This document shows positions 35,823 through 46,679 of a stretch of DNA of 64,000 nt, in pieces. This stretch comes from Ditylenchus dipsaci (taxonomy: Eukaryota; Nematoda; Chromadorea; Rhabditida; Anguinidae), in the NCBI GenBank assembly GCA_004194705.1, contig SADC01001315.1, positions 1-64,000 of the forward strand, in the 5' to 3' direction. Position 1 is the stretch's first letter. The number at the start of each line of letters is the position of its first letter. The position numbers were made by a program, and so were the translations under genes. The notes below the pieces were generated by a model. It searched no databases, was not told the origin of the DNA, and worked only from the letters and a program-made list of their open reading frames with translations.

Positions 35823-36762
35823 ATCAGCACAAGTAATAAATACTTCTGCTTCACACTTTATTAGTCATGAACAGTGTTTGCAAATCGTGTGAAACCTAAA
35901 TAATATACTGAAACTGCAAATTTACCCATGCAGACCCTCAAACCAGAGCTGAGTACAAATAGTCTAGTGGATATCCACTTGAATGTCTTGAAAATTTTTA
36001 ATTTATTAAAATTTGAGAAAAACCATTCTATGATACGTGAAATGATGTGGCTTATTTGGTTTGTTATGACCGAAACTGTGATTTTACCCACCCGAACTCA
36101 AAACCTGATGTAGTTTCTTCTACATCAGGCTGGATCAGATGGATATCGATCCTGCGTAGAGAGTTGGGTTTCTTAGGACCTAAATTGCAATTTAACTCAT
36201 CCCGGTCCTAATGCCCGAGGTAAGTATTCTTTGAATCAGGTGGATTTTTAAGCTATCCATCTGAATAGCTTAAAAAATTTATTTTTTTTGAAAAATGAAA
36301 TATTAACAATTTTTTCTTACTTAAAATTGTTCTTATTGTTAAAACAAGCCAAAATAATGTTATGGCAATCAACATAAATAACAAATACTTTCGCTTCACA
36401 CTTTATTGGCCATTAACTGGATTTTTAAATAATTGTAAAGAAATTGTTTTTGATCATAGATCGAAGCAAAATCATAGTTTTGTTTTTTTGTCTTGTAATT
36501 CTTTTCGCATCTGGCCAACATATAAGTCAACTGATTCTTTGGCTATGCGATTGATCTCACTGACAGTAAATGGAATTGTTCTTGAAGAAGCAGTTTCATG
36601 TATGTAGCTGCTGCGGCTTCTTGAGCATTCATCCCTAGATTTTTGGGGTATGTTGCTGTATGAAATATTCGTGCCAAATTTACTTTTTGTTAAAATGGTT
36701 ATACGGTGTAAGCCGATTTTAGCCGAAATAAACTGCGCCCGTTTTTAGAAAAATACAATTTA

Positions 36763-37905
36763 TGTTGGTGCCATATGTACTATAGCTAAAAGAACGGTCA
36801 CACCATATGCTGCAAGCAGATTAAGTAAACGAGCAATTGCACGATTAAATACATTTGGCTCAAAACTGTCTTCTCTTCGAACTTTTATCACAAGCGCTAG
36901 ACGCATTTCCAATCTTCGAGCAGCTTTACAAAACTCTCTTGTGGCACCTGCTACCACTAGGTGGATTTCCAATGGAATAATGGTGAATGCTTTTCTCGGT
37001 AATGTTGAGTTGATTCAAAAAGAAACTGAGTTGTTGTCACCAGAACTAGTGGAACAACTAAGTGACCTAATTGTCCACCAAAATGATTTTGTTATTTCTG
37101 TGATATCATGAATACGATCAACAAAGTTGTTAAAGATCTGCAGGTATGGCTCAGTGTTGTATCTACAGGAGTATAGCTAACTTTTAGGGAGATAAAACTG
37201 TTACTATTTCTTTAATCATTCCACGCATTGCTAATTTGAAAAAAATATTTCCAAGGAGTTGTAACATATGGAGATACCACACTAATAGGGTGCTTTGGAC
37301 TTGCTGGACTAGAGGCTCTTGATCTAAAAATTAGTGAAATGCAAATTATTGCTCCTTTATCAGCCGCGTTTCTCGACCCACTGTTGAAAAATCAGCTTTC
37401 ACAAGTGACGAATTATGTGCCGACGTGGAATTTCAGTGAAGCAAGTTAAATACTTCGAAGATTTGAAAAACAAATGCTTAACATAATTAAGGGACGAAGA
37501 ATAGTCAAGATGCTTGCCCAAAAATATATGAGAGACATTGCAGCTCCAGAACCTGGTCAGAGGCAAATCGATTTCCTGTCGACGTTGTTGATGTTTGGAA
37601 GACGAGTTGGAAAAGTATTCATCCACCCCTGGATTTAACATTGATTCATTAAAATTCTGGAAAGACAACGAAAAGGTAGGAAGCTTACTGAATGCTACAT
37701 AACTAACAACAAATCAAAAATGAATAGGTCTATCCCATCTTGTCAAAAGTAGCCCGAGAAATACTGTGTATTCCAGCGTCTAGCGCATCTAGCGAAAGGG
37801 CGTTTTCTTCATTGGCTTAGTTGCAACAGACCTTAGGAATCGTTTGACCAGTGAAAAGACATCGTCGATAATTATGCTTCTATCTATGATCAAAAACAAT
37901 TTCTT
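36763..37905 (+). pseudogene. Decayed hAT transposase (C-terminal part)
   Basis: Three pieces are readable. 36763-37110 has ARRISNLRAALQNSLVAPAT followed by TRW, the conserved TRW motif ahead of the late catalytic region. 37260-37448 has MQIIAPLSAAFLDPLLKN, matching the A-LDP block. 37640-37905 has the C-terminal dimerisation domain: REILCIPASSASSERAFSS, then, after a one-base correction, ATDLRNRLTSEKTSS. Stops and frame changes separate the pieces, and the N-terminal BED finger and first catalytic residues are missing. The protein could not be made as it stands. Its family is clear from the PASSA-SER motif. Confidence 0.85.
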
Positions 37906-38854
37906 TACAATTATTTTAAAAAATCCAGTTAATGGCCAATAAAGTGTGAAGCGAAAGTATTTGTTATTTATGTTGATTGCCATAACATTATTTTGGCTTG
38001 TTTTAACAATAAGAACAATTTTAAGTAAGAAAAAATTGTTAATATTTCATTTTTTCAAAAAAAATAAATTTTTAAGCTATTCAGATGGATAGCTTAAAAA
38101 TCCACCTGATTCAAAGAATACTTACCTCGGGCATTAGGACCGGGATGAGTTAAATTGCAATTTAGGTCCTAAGAAACCCAACTCTCTACGCAGGATCGAT
38201 ATCCATCTGATCCAGCCTGATGTAGAAGAAACTACATCAGGTTTTGAGTTCGGGTGGGTAAAATCACAGTTTCGGTCATAACAAACCAATAAGCCACATC
38301 ATTTCACGTATCATAGAATGGTTTTTCTCAAATTTTAATAAAATTAAAATTTTTCAAGACATTCAAGTGGATATCCACTAGACTATTTGGTGCTCAGCTC
38401 TGGTTTGAGGGTCTGCATGGGTAAATTTGCAGTTTCAGTACTATTATTTAGGTTTCACACGATTTGCAAACACTGTTCATGACTAATAAAGTGTGAAGCA
38501 GAAGTATTATTACTTGTGCTGATTGCCATAATATAATTTTGACTTGTTTGAACAACAAGAGCACAAAAAAGTGGTATAAAAAAGCTAAATTCAAATAAAT
38601 TTCTGTTAGACTTTTACGTCTAAATAGACTTCACGTCTAAAATAGACGTACGTCTAAATAGACTTCACGTCTAAATAGACTTTACGTCTAAAATAGACGT
38701 ACGTCTAAATAGACTTTTACGTCTAAATAGACTTTACGTCTAAAATAGACGTACGTCTAAATAGACTTATTCAAACTAAATAGGCTTTATCTAGACGTGA
38801 AATGCGTCTAATAAAGTCTATTTAGACGCGAAATCTCATCCCTGGGTCAGAACC

Positions 38855-39740
38855 TAGTATTTGGCAAACAAATTTTTTAGAAAAATTGACGCTACTTTGA
38901 TATACTCCAAAGTTATATCGAGGGGCCGTTATATCGAGTTTTTCTTGACAAAATTGTCATAGGGGCCGTTATATCGAGAGTTTGGCCTTTTAACTGTAAA
39001 CTACTGAAGGGATGAACTTATTCTATACCTTGATACTTCATAACTAGGTCAGCAGGCGCCTATCGGCGTCTATGTCGTTTGTAACATTAGTGGTTGAGGT
39101 ACTATCCCTGTGTTTCGGGAACATCGGTGGTTTGGGTACACTAATCCTAACTCGCCTAACTTGCCTAGCTCAACTAACTCGCCTAATTCGGTTAAGGGCA
39201 ACAGGCTTCTATCAGCGCCTACGTCGGTTTGTACTTATAAATAGTTTTCATTATCTCAAGGGTTCCAGCACTAATTTAAAATTTTTTTTAACGCTAGTAG
39301 CGAATACCCCCCCCCCCAAGCATCCGACCTTTAAAAATTGCTGTAACTACCTTGCAGACAGCAAGTTTAGGCTTAGCCCTTAGGCTTGGGGGTAGTCAGC
39401 GTACGGAAGTTGTGACTAATGAAGAGTTTGCGCACATTTTCCGAGGTCTGGGACATAAATTTGGGCACTTTTTACTTAAGTAAAAAAGATGAAAATCGTT
39501 GGGGGGGGGGGGGTTATTCGCTACTAGGGTCGAAGTTGTTTGTTTTTGAATTATGATCTGAGAATATTGGGCGTCCATAACTCTTCTTATAAAAGCTGCT
39601 TTTATTGAAGAATAATACTTTTGGGAAACATCAGAAACTGACTTTTCCACCGATATGTCTAGAAAGTTGGATAACCTCCTGGATCAAAATTGAAAAAAAA
39701 ACCAGTTAGCTACAGATTTTTTGAGGGTTGACTGTATAAT
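38855..39740. repeat. Mixed repeats: pogo-like words and a poly-C/poly-G palindrome
   Basis: 38890-38995 repeats GGGGCCGTTATATCGAG, typical of Tigger-type ends. 39050-39240 carries GGCGCCTATCGGCGTCTA twice with changes. 39285-39535 is a palindrome bounded by GCTAGTAGCGAAT and ATTCGCTACTAG with a C run facing a G run. 39370-39470 matches 33170-33300 inverted (CTTCCGTACGCTGGCC). No gene is seen. Confidence 0.5.
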
Positions 39741-39783
39741 AGTGTAAATAGAAATAGAAACCTCTGAAACCAAAACAAAAATT

Positions 39784-39789
39784 TTTATT
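39784..39789 (-). promoter_or_regulatory. Polyadenylation signal AATAAA of H2B copy 1
   Basis: It lies about 86 bases after the stop codon, on the minus strand. I saw no histone 3' stem-loop between stop and signal, which suggests a polyadenylated, replication-independent type of histone mRNA. Confidence 0.6.
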
Positions 39790-39874
39790 GGTATAAATGA
39801 TGACAACGGATAATAAGGTGACGAAACAGAAGCTGTGAGTATTTGAATGGAAACTCAGCACGATCAATCACCAA

Positions 39875-40331
39875 CTACTGCGCACTGTACTTGGCCACCG
39901 CTTTGGTTCCTTCCGAGACAGCGTGTTTGGCCAGTTCTCCTAGATACGGTATGGAATATACAGACGAACAGATAACTATAAAAAGGCTAACCAGGCAGAA
40001 GCAAGCGAACCGAAGTCTGGATTTCACGCGAGGTGACGGTAGTGCGTTTGTTGTGGGTAGCCAAGCTGTTAGCCTCCAGACAAATCCGATCGAAAGTGTC
40101 CCTGAGCAGCGAATTCATGATGTCTATCGACTTGGACGAGATCTTCACATCTGGATGGACTTGCTTGAGCACTCGATGGATGTATGTAGAGTAGTCGTCC
40201 ATCTTCTGGCCCTTCTTCGACTTCTTTTTCTTAGACTTGCCTTCGGAATTAACGGAACGAACAGAAGTGTCGAGAGCACTGCCAGATTTGTTAAAGCCAA
40301 CCGATTTGGAAGCAGCAGCCTTTGATTCCAT
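39875..40331 (-). CDS. Histone H2B variant, copy 1 (one 52-base intron)
   Basis: This is a core nucleosome histone. Exons 40331-39992 and 39939-39875 give 134 residues. The histone fold is intact: [51 protein letters not shown] and, across the intron, [20 protein letters not shown], which keeps the lysine that is ubiquitinated in other animals (EGTKAV). The N-terminal tail is unusual, with [19 protein letters not shown] followed by a [12 protein letters not shown] patch and fewer lysines than canonical H2B. The 52-base intron (CTG CCT G|GTTAGC to TATCTAG|GA) lies inside the LLLPGE motif, whereas most animal histone genes have none. A second intron probably lies just before the ATG (ACTCTCATAG at 40347). 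The frame is clean, so this is the better copy. Confidence 0.92.
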
Positions 40332-40554
40332 TTTGACTTCAGCTATGAGAGTAAAGAGCAATACTAGAAACGAGGGAAAAGATCAACATATTAGGAGAAA
40401 ACCCAACAACAAAGCAACAGAAAAGAAACCAACAGCAACTAATTGACTTCAATATCTTTCTTCATAGGCTATATGAGCCGCCAGCAGCGGAGGCAAGGAA
40501 AATTTTAGAGTCTCACCGCTGGCTCAGGGGAGGCGAAACAGGCCATTTTACCGG

Positions 40555-40950
40555 GTGCTCACTTAGGCGAGTCGAGGTCGAGCTCGTGTTTTCTCAACCT
40601 TTTTGGTGATCAGAGAGAAATTATTCTATACCTTTTGTCATTCTTTATACACCAAACGAAATCTTAGATTCCAAGCTATCTTCTACATCAAGAATTATTT
40701 CATTATCGTGAAAAAAGCAAATGTGATGTATAGGGTGGTCGAGGTCCTGGTCGAGGTACCTCAACTTGGACCTCGAACAGCCTCAAACTTTTGTACTGTC
40801 ACATACATTTTTGTTACATCAATGAAATAATTTCTGATGTAGAAGATAGCTCAGAATCTAAGCTTACATTTGGTATATAAAAAGTAACAAAAAGTATAGA
40901 AAAAATTCCCCCTGATCACCAAAACACGAGCTCGACCTCAACTTGCCTAT
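40555..40950. repeat. Palindromic MITE with GAGGTCGAGCTCGTG ends
   Basis: The halves meet near 40750. AGTCGAGGTCGAGCTCGTGT on the left faces ACACGAGCTCGACCTCAACT on the right, with TTATTCTATACCTTTTGTCA mirrored near 40890. It is located just upstream of H2B copy 1. Confidence 0.65.
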
Positions 40951-40989
40951 GTGATCGAGGGTTAGCTATCCAGCAACTGTGATCCAGTG

Positions 40990-41215
40990 TTTTCAAAAAT
41001 GGAATGGAGAATGGAATGTTCCATTTTCATTATGGAAATGGAATGGAATTCCATCCACCTCCAAATGGAATGGAATTCAAATTCCATTCCCTTTTCAATA
41101 CACAATAAATTCCTAAATGGAACTTAAATTCCATTACATTTTGAGGGTGGAATGGAATTCATTTTGGCATGGAATTTTCCATTTCCATTCTCCTTATTCC
41201 ATTTTCCATTCCAAT
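40990..41215. repeat. GGAATG/CATTCC low-complexity tract
   Basis: Repeated AATGGAATGGAATTCCATT words in both orientations form a self-complementary tract of about 220 bases. Confidence 0.6.
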
Positions 41216-41224
41216 TTTGAAAAG

Positions 41225-41365
41225 GCTGTAAGCACTTCCCCGTCAAATTATTCTTTTACCCCGTCAAATCGTAAAAAAATTTCTTTTGAGTATTTCTTGA
41301 ACTTTTTTTCTCAATTTTCATAAGTTTTTAAACCAGCATGTAGCCCGGGATCTCAGCTTTCTAAC
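41225..41365 (+). repeat. Direct repeat also at 43328-43490 and, weakly, 44560-44700
   Basis: The three copies share GTCAAATCGTAAAAA, GAGTATTTCTT and CATGTAGCCCGGGATCTCAG in the same order and strand. The following 41385-41530 is a small hairpin. The copies bracket H2B copy 2, so they may be linked to the duplication or simply be a dispersed repeat. Confidence 0.55.
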
Positions 41366-41539
41366 CAGCCATTAACTTACTCACTGAGATATTCAAAAGT
41401 TAGAGAAAAAAAGTCATTTTATAGACCAAATTTTTTGAAAAATTTGGTCCATACAAAGACTTTTTTCTCCAACTTTTTGAAATCTCAGAAATTCAGTCGA
41501 TAGCTTGTTAGAAAGCCGAGATCAGGGTTTGCAAAAAAG

Positions 41540-42105
41540 GCCTACTTTTGAGAATGCTAGTAGAAGACAAAATGTTAGCACTAGCATATTTAGAGTCTAG
41601 CTGGCCATCATAATTTTACTAGCATTTCTAAAAGTCTAGTGAAAATAAATGCAACCCTAGAATTTACAAAACTTGGTTAATGTCGTAGATTTCTACTAGC
41701 ATTCATAAAAGTCTGGAAAAGGCAAAACGCAAAGCTAGCATTTACAAAAGTTTGATTTTCAATCAGATTTTTACTAGCATTTTCTAAAGTCTAGTAAAAA
41801 AAGAAGGCTCAGCTGGCATTTCCGAAAGTTTTTTTTTGCTACAGATTTCTACTAGCATTTTCTAAAATCTAGTGAAAAACAGAAAAGCGTCGAGAGCAAT
41901 CACAGACTTCTATTAAATGATACCAAGAAACTAACCACAAACTCAAAATTTATTAGATTTTAAAAAATGCTAGTAGAAATCTGTAGCAAAAACAAACAAA
42001 CAATACTTTTTTCTCCGACTAAAACACTTTTTCTCCGACTAAAATACTTTTTTTCCGACTAATTTCTTTTTTCTCGACTAATTTATTTGTTTTCCGACTT
42101 ATTCG
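41540..42105. repeat. Two adjacent tandem arrays
   Basis: 41540-41975 has about six 65-75 bp units built on ACTAGCATTTCTAAAAGTCT. 41995-42105 has six units of ACTTTTTTTCTCCGACTAAA (about 18 bp). Together they suggest one terminal-array end of an element whose other end I could not find. Confidence 0.5.
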
Positions 42106-42157
42106 CTTATCAATGTATGAACAAGTTTTTTTATTTCTGTACTTCTAGCTATCATCA

Positions 42158-42334
42158 ACTATGTCGGCAAGGCTGCAAGAAAGCGATTTGTTGGTAGAGC
42201 GAAACAAGCGTGGTCGTGCAACTGTCTACAGCCAGCTTGAGGAATCCCAGATGAAGAGGACTTTAAAGAGGACTTTAAAGAGGACTTTGCAAGGTCAAAC
42301 TGCGTGTGCTCTATCCACAGAATAGCCTGAAGGT
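42158..42334 (+). other. Short open frame, unrecognised
   Basis: From ATG, MSARLQESDLLVERNKRG runs to a stop after 58 codons and includes a triplicated KRTLKRTLKRTL segment. It faces the 3' end of H2B copy 2. Its charged composition is protein-like, but I recognise nothing. Confidence 0.2.
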
Positions 42335-42484
42335 GATTGTCGAAGAAAGCAGTGTAACTCATGACCATAAGCCGATCAGACGATCGAAACAGAAAATTTA
42401 TTGGTATAACGATGGCAACGGATATAAGGTGACGAAACAGAAGCTGTGAATATTTGAACGGAAATTGGCAAGATCAATCACCAA

Positions 42485-42939
42485 CTACTGCGCACTGTAC
42501 TTGGCCACCGCTTTGGTTCCTTCCGAGACAGCGTGTTTGGCCAGTTCTCCTAGATACGGTATGGAATATACAAACGAACAGATAAATATAAAAAGGCTAA
42601 CCAGGCAGAAGCAAGCGAACCGAAGTCTGGATTTCACGCGAGGTGACGGTAGTGCGTTGTTGTGCGTAGCCAAGCTGTTTAGCCTCCAGACAAATCCGGT
42701 CGAAAGTGTCCCTGAGCAGCGAATTCATGATGTCTATCGACTTGGACGAAATCTTCACATCTGGATGGACTTGCTTGAGCACTCGATGGATGTATGTGGA
42801 GTAGTCGTCCACCTTCTGGCCCTTCTTCGACTTCTTTTTCTTAGACTGGCCTTCGGAATTAACGGAACGAACAGAAGTGTCGAGAGCACTGCCAGATTGT
42901 TAAAGCCAACTGATTTGGAGCAGCAGCCTTTGACACCAT
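42485..42939 (-). CDS. Histone H2B variant, copy 2 (indel-bearing duplicate)
   Basis: This duplicate of copy 1 lies about 2.6 kb away in the same orientation, with the same intron (42550-42601) at the same place and the same AATAAA (42402-42397). The fold reads [19 protein letters not shown] to [15 protein letters not shown] to [15 protein letters not shown]. Relative to copy 1, two one-base losses in homopolymers near the start (GCTTCC to GCTCC, AACAAATC to AACAATC) break the N-terminal frame. A one-base gain and a one-base loss that compensate each other turn [11 protein letters not shown] into [11 protein letters not shown]. As written the product would not start correctly. Either this is a pseudogene or the assembly is wrong at four short runs. 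Confidence 0.75.
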
Positions 42940-43179
42940 TTTGACTGAGCAAGGGAGTAGAGAGCAATACCTATAAAGGAGGAAAAGGTCAGCAAAGCGA
43001 CAGAAGTTCGACTTTAATTTCTTTCATTGATAGCTAGAAAAACATAAGACTCAAAAAAATAAGCATCCGACCACTTTATGAGAAAGCCTAGTGGCAGTAA
43101 GTGGGTACACGACAAAATTCGTCCGCGACATTAATATTCATGGTTATCTATTTATGCTTTTGTCTTCCAAGTCTGCTAA

Positions 43180-43300
43180 GCGGCACGCCAAAAATTAGGC
43201 CATTTAAAATTGGCCAATTCAAATCGGGCCCATTCAGATTGGTCCAATTCAAATTGGGCCAAAATCAAATTGGGCCAAGTTAAATTGGGTCTTTTTTCTG
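43180..43300 (+). repeat. Tandem repeat, unit AAATTGGGCCAA
   Basis: About seven imperfect 15-19 bp units (AAATTGGCCAATTC, AAATCGGGCCCATTC, AAATTGGGCCAAAATC) lie in direct order upstream of H2B copy 2. Confidence 0.6.
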
Positions 43301-43544
43301 ACTGAAGTTTGACCCTCTATGCACTTTAATACGGCTGTAAGTACTTACCCCCCCCCCCCCCTCGAACCCCCGTCAATTATTCTTTACGCCGTCAAATCGT
43401 AAAAATTTGTTTCTTTGAGTATTTCTTAAACTTTTCATTCAATTTTTAAGTTTTTATACCACCATGTAGCCCGGGATCTCAGCTTCCAACCCGCTATGGT
43501 CAACACCCAACTGTCATGACCGACTGCCAGACGGTATCGCCATT

Positions 43545-43815
43545 ACAAAATAGGGGTTTGAAAAATGCGTAGAGGCCTCTAACGCCTCGAGGCGTTAGGC
43601 CCTTTTTTCCACTTTTTTGGCGTTCTGCCCTATGTTCTGTTTTAGCCATTTAGGCCTTATTTTTTTAACTTAGGCTTGGGCTCAGGGTAGGCCAGCGCAC
43701 GTTAGCCGGGACTAAAAATGTCTTACGCATTACAAAATGGCTTGAAAAGTAAGGCCTAAGTGGTTGAAACAGAACATAGGGCAGAACGCCGAAAGTGGAA
43801 AAAAGGGCCTAAAGC
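43545..43815. repeat. Inverted repeat with TAGGCCCTTTTTTCCACTTT arms
   Basis: The left arm has TTAGGCCCTTTTTTCCACTTT and GCGTTCTGCCCTATGTTCTG. The right arm is their reverse complement, ending GTGGAAAAAAGGGCCTAAAG. The GGCC-TTTTTTCCACTTT word also borders the nested element at 34597. Confidence 0.65.
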
Positions 43816-43816
43816 C

Positions 43817-44240
43817 TCGTGTCCAATGACTGAGAGGAAATTCCATGTTTTTTAACGCGGGAAGGGCTGTAAACTTGATTTTGTTCATACAAATTTTTTT
43901 CTTTTGGTCACATTTTGTAGCTAAGATTCAGGGCTACCCAATAAAAATTTTTTTCAGCCACAAATCTCTGAAAAAAACTCTGATAAAAATGCGTTTCTCT
44001 CACTCTGCCTTTCAGTCATTAGAGTGAATGGCAGAGTAAAAGGCAGAGTGAGAGGAAACGCATTTTTATCATAGTTTTTTCAGAGATTTGTGGCTGGAAG
44101 AAATTTTATTGGGTAGCCCTGAACCTTAGCTACAAATGTGACCAAAAGATAAAAAATTTGTATGAACAAAATCAAGTTTACAGCCCTTCCCGAGTTAAAA
44201 AACATGGAATTTCCTCTCAGTCATTGGACACGAGGCTTAA
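43817..44240. mobile_element. Perfect-type palindrome, family also at 49130-49325
   Basis: The arms meet near 44030. CCTCGTGTCCAATGACTGAG on the left mirrors CTCAGTCATTGGACACGAGG on the right, and AGCTAAGATTCAGGGCTACC mirrors inside. A single-arm copy (TTGGGTAGCCCTGAATCTTA to CAGTCATTGGACAC) is at 49130-49325. Confidence 0.75.
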
Positions 44241-44879
44241 GGGCCGCGAACCTGAAAAATAGACGTTTTTCAAAATACAACGGCTTTCAAATAGCGAATT
44301 TCATAAAAAGCGTTTCAAAAATAGACGTTTTTCAAAAGGGCAAAGGCTCAAATTGAAAACACGCCTCAAAATATGTGAAAAAATATGTGGTGCGTATCAG
44401 TGTTTTCAAAAATCACACCTCACACTTTGGGTCACACTAACTTCACCTACCCTTTCTCATAAGTTTTGTTTTCATATTTTAGATATTTTGTACCAATTTG
44501 TAGCTGAGATATTTCTCTATCGATTCAGTGGTCAAAGAGCCCAGTTTTAAATAATTTTAATACTGATTTCCCGCAGTAAATCACCGATTCCCCGCAGTAA
44601 ATACATAAACAAGAGTGTTTCTCAGTGTTTTCTAAATTGTAAAAATTTTTTTAAATCAGCATGTAGCCCTGAATCTCTAGTTTCTAATGAGCTATCAACT
44701 GGCTCAATATGTTAGAAAAAATTTGAGGAAAATGCATTTTTTCTGAAACTTCGCGTATCGTGTATCAAGAAATTTTAGCTTTTAAAATGGCCGCAATTTT
44801 TTGCAAAGAGAGATTTTCGAGGGGTATTTATTATTTTGGCCGGTGGTCTTAATATTTGCTACAGGTGGTCGATCACTTG

Positions 44880-44960
44880 GTTTGGTCCCTCTTGATGAAG
44901 TTCTAAGCGATTCTAAGAGGTGATGTAGAGGTTGCTGGTTCGAATCCCCTGGGCACATAC
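44880..44960 (+). other. tRNA-like B-box sequence (possible SINE head)
   Basis: GTTGCTGGTTCGAATCCCCT has the form of a tRNA T-arm (B box GGTTCGAATCC). An upstream AGTTCTAAGCGATTCTAAG may be a worn A-box region. It is not a complete tRNA. Confidence 0.4.
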
Positions 44961-45194
44961 CTTGTTTTACCATAATTTCAGATATAAAAAGACAAGCGTT
45001 TGACTTTTCAGGTCATTTGAGTGAATGTAGCCCTACTCTGGAGTTAACCTAGATATCAACCTGTCTAGGTGGTCCACTTCAAGTTTGGGGTTGGGCATGT
45101 GGAATCGCACTTTTGGTCTTAACAAGCCCGATTCCTCTCACTATTTTAAGTTAGTAAAAATAGTTTATTTTTATTCTTAAAGGACCATGGTTTC

Positions 45195-45360
45195 GCGCGC
45201 AGTGGCATGTGTAAAAATTTGAATTGGCGGAGACACACTTCTCTTTCGTCTCAAACTTCACTCTTTGGAGTAATGTCGAACGACTCGAAAGAGTACAGCA
45301 TTAGACGAAAGAGAAGTGTCCCTCGCCAATTCGATTTTTACACATGCCACTGCGCGCAAA
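45195..45360. repeat. 164-bp palindromic MITE
   Basis: GCGCGCAGTGGCATGTGTAA on the left mirrors TTACACATGCCACTGCGCGC (45340-45358). Inner GACACACTTCTCTTTCGTC faces GACGAAAGAGAAGTGTCCC. It is flanked by AAAGGACCAT-type sequence, so it appears nested in that family. Confidence 0.7.
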
Positions 45361-45539
45361 AATCATCGTCCTTAAGATATTTTTATTTTTCAGGCCATCC
45401 AGGTGGATATTCATCTGACCAGGAGGACTTTTGGCTTTGCGTGGGTGAAATATTGATTTTGTCCCAAACAAACCTGATTCCCCACACAATTTTAAGTAGA
45501 AAAATGGGTTATTTTTATTTTTTAAAAATTTCTATTTTT

Positions 45540-45900
45540 CAGGTTGGGTTTGGTTTAGGGTGTTTAAGGGGTTTGAGGGTATTTGGGGTGATTTGCGATG
45601 GTTTGGGATGGTTTGGAGTGGTTCGGACACAATCTAAAAAATTTCGAAAAAAACTAAAAAATCTGTCTTGGTCTCCCCTGTTGTTTGAAAGAAAGTTTTC
45701 ATTTTGGGGAAACGTCTATGCACCCAAATTTAGTGTTGGTAAACAGGGTGACAATAATCACCTTGATCAACACAATTACTTCTTAAACTATTCGAATAGG
45801 TTATCGATATATAACCATGACTGCTATAATCAACAAAAAAATATAGTAAAAAATGGGCGACCCCCCTAAACCAGAACAGATCCCATGTAAAAAAATAAAA
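45540..45900. repeat. G-rich TTTGG repeat and one arm of a dispersed hairpin
   Basis: 45545-45630 repeats GGTTTGGGATGGTTTGGAG. 45755-45885 matches one arm of the hairpin at 50782-51010 (GGTGACAATAATCACCTTGA, then ATGGGCG, a C run and AAACCAGAACAG). Confidence 0.5.
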
Positions 45901-46311
45901 CTCTCTGTTAAATTAAGAGTTTTAGTTACATTTAAGGGAAAAATTGAAAATTTTGAATTGGCGCGTTATAACTTGGCGTGGAGGGTATTCAAGCCTTGAA
46001 TTTCAAGGGCTGTACGAACTTTCGTAAGAAGACAATTTCGTAAAAGCGAATTTTCGTAAAAGCGAATTTTCGTAAGAAATTTTTTTCGTAAGAGCGAATT
46101 TCGTAAGAAACTTTTTCGTAAGAGCGAATTTTCGTAAGAAAGTTTTTTCGTAACAGCGAATTTTCGTAACAAGCTTTTTCGTAACGCGGTTTTCAGTAAC
46201 ATTAGTGATATGTTAAGTTGCTTTTTTTGCTTTTTGATCCTCCTTTGATGTTTCTTATAGCTTTCTGTGATGTTTTGACCAAAAATAGTCAAGAAAAAAA
46301 TGAAACAGTCA

Positions 46312-46382
46312 GAGGGTGGAATCGAGCCACTGGTGAAAAAAATTCATTCCATCAACTTACCTACTGCACCATACATGCCACT
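46312..46382 (-). other. tRNA-like sequence (possible SINE head)
   Basis: Read on the minus strand, GGCATGTATGGTGCAGTAGG resembles an A box and GTGGCTCGATTCCACCC a B box, about 35 bases apart. It resembles the one at 51540-51606 (GGTGCAGTGCGTAAGCG, GGTTCGATCCC). Together they suggest a tRNA-derived SINE family. Confidence 0.45.
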
Positions 46383-46679
46383 AATGGAAATAGCTATGTG
46401 TAGTATATAATATATAAATTCTAGCTCGGAGTTTTTCACCATGCTTTGGGTATTTCTGCTGGTCTCCTAATGGATGAAAAATCCGGGGTCAGCTAATTAT
46501 CAAAATTTTCAGTCATATGACCTATGCTTACCAACTTTTGTGCTCATACAGTTAATAGTCATATAATTAACTGTTCGAAGTGTCAAACAGTGACAGAAGG
46601 GTAAAACAATGAATTAGATGAAATCCTGAATTAGAAAAATCGAATAAGAGTGAAAAAAATTTCGATTATTTCCTCTTAG

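Larger units (their letters stand above)
33949..38844. mobile_element. hAT-superfamily transposon with long array-type terminal repeats
   Basis: The ends CAGGGATGAG and CTCATCCCTG are inverted and flanked by a perfect 8-bp target duplication GGTCAGAA (33941-33948 and 38845-38852), the hallmark of hAT insertion. The terminal repeats are about 0.9 kb on the right and longer on the left because of a larger tandem array and a nested 1.2-kb insertion. The interior at 36763-37905 holds remnants of a hAT transposase on the plus strand. It begins only 15 bases after the previous element. Confidence 0.9.

Noticed and set aside
36760..36972. Minus-strand open frame of 70 codons
   Set aside because: It is opposite the readable hAT transposase segment with the TRW motif and matches nothing.
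45207..45869. Longest plus-strand open frame of the middle region (220 codons)
   Set aside because: It crosses a palindromic MITE, a G-rich repeat and a dispersed hairpin arm; composition changes with each, so it is a chance frame.
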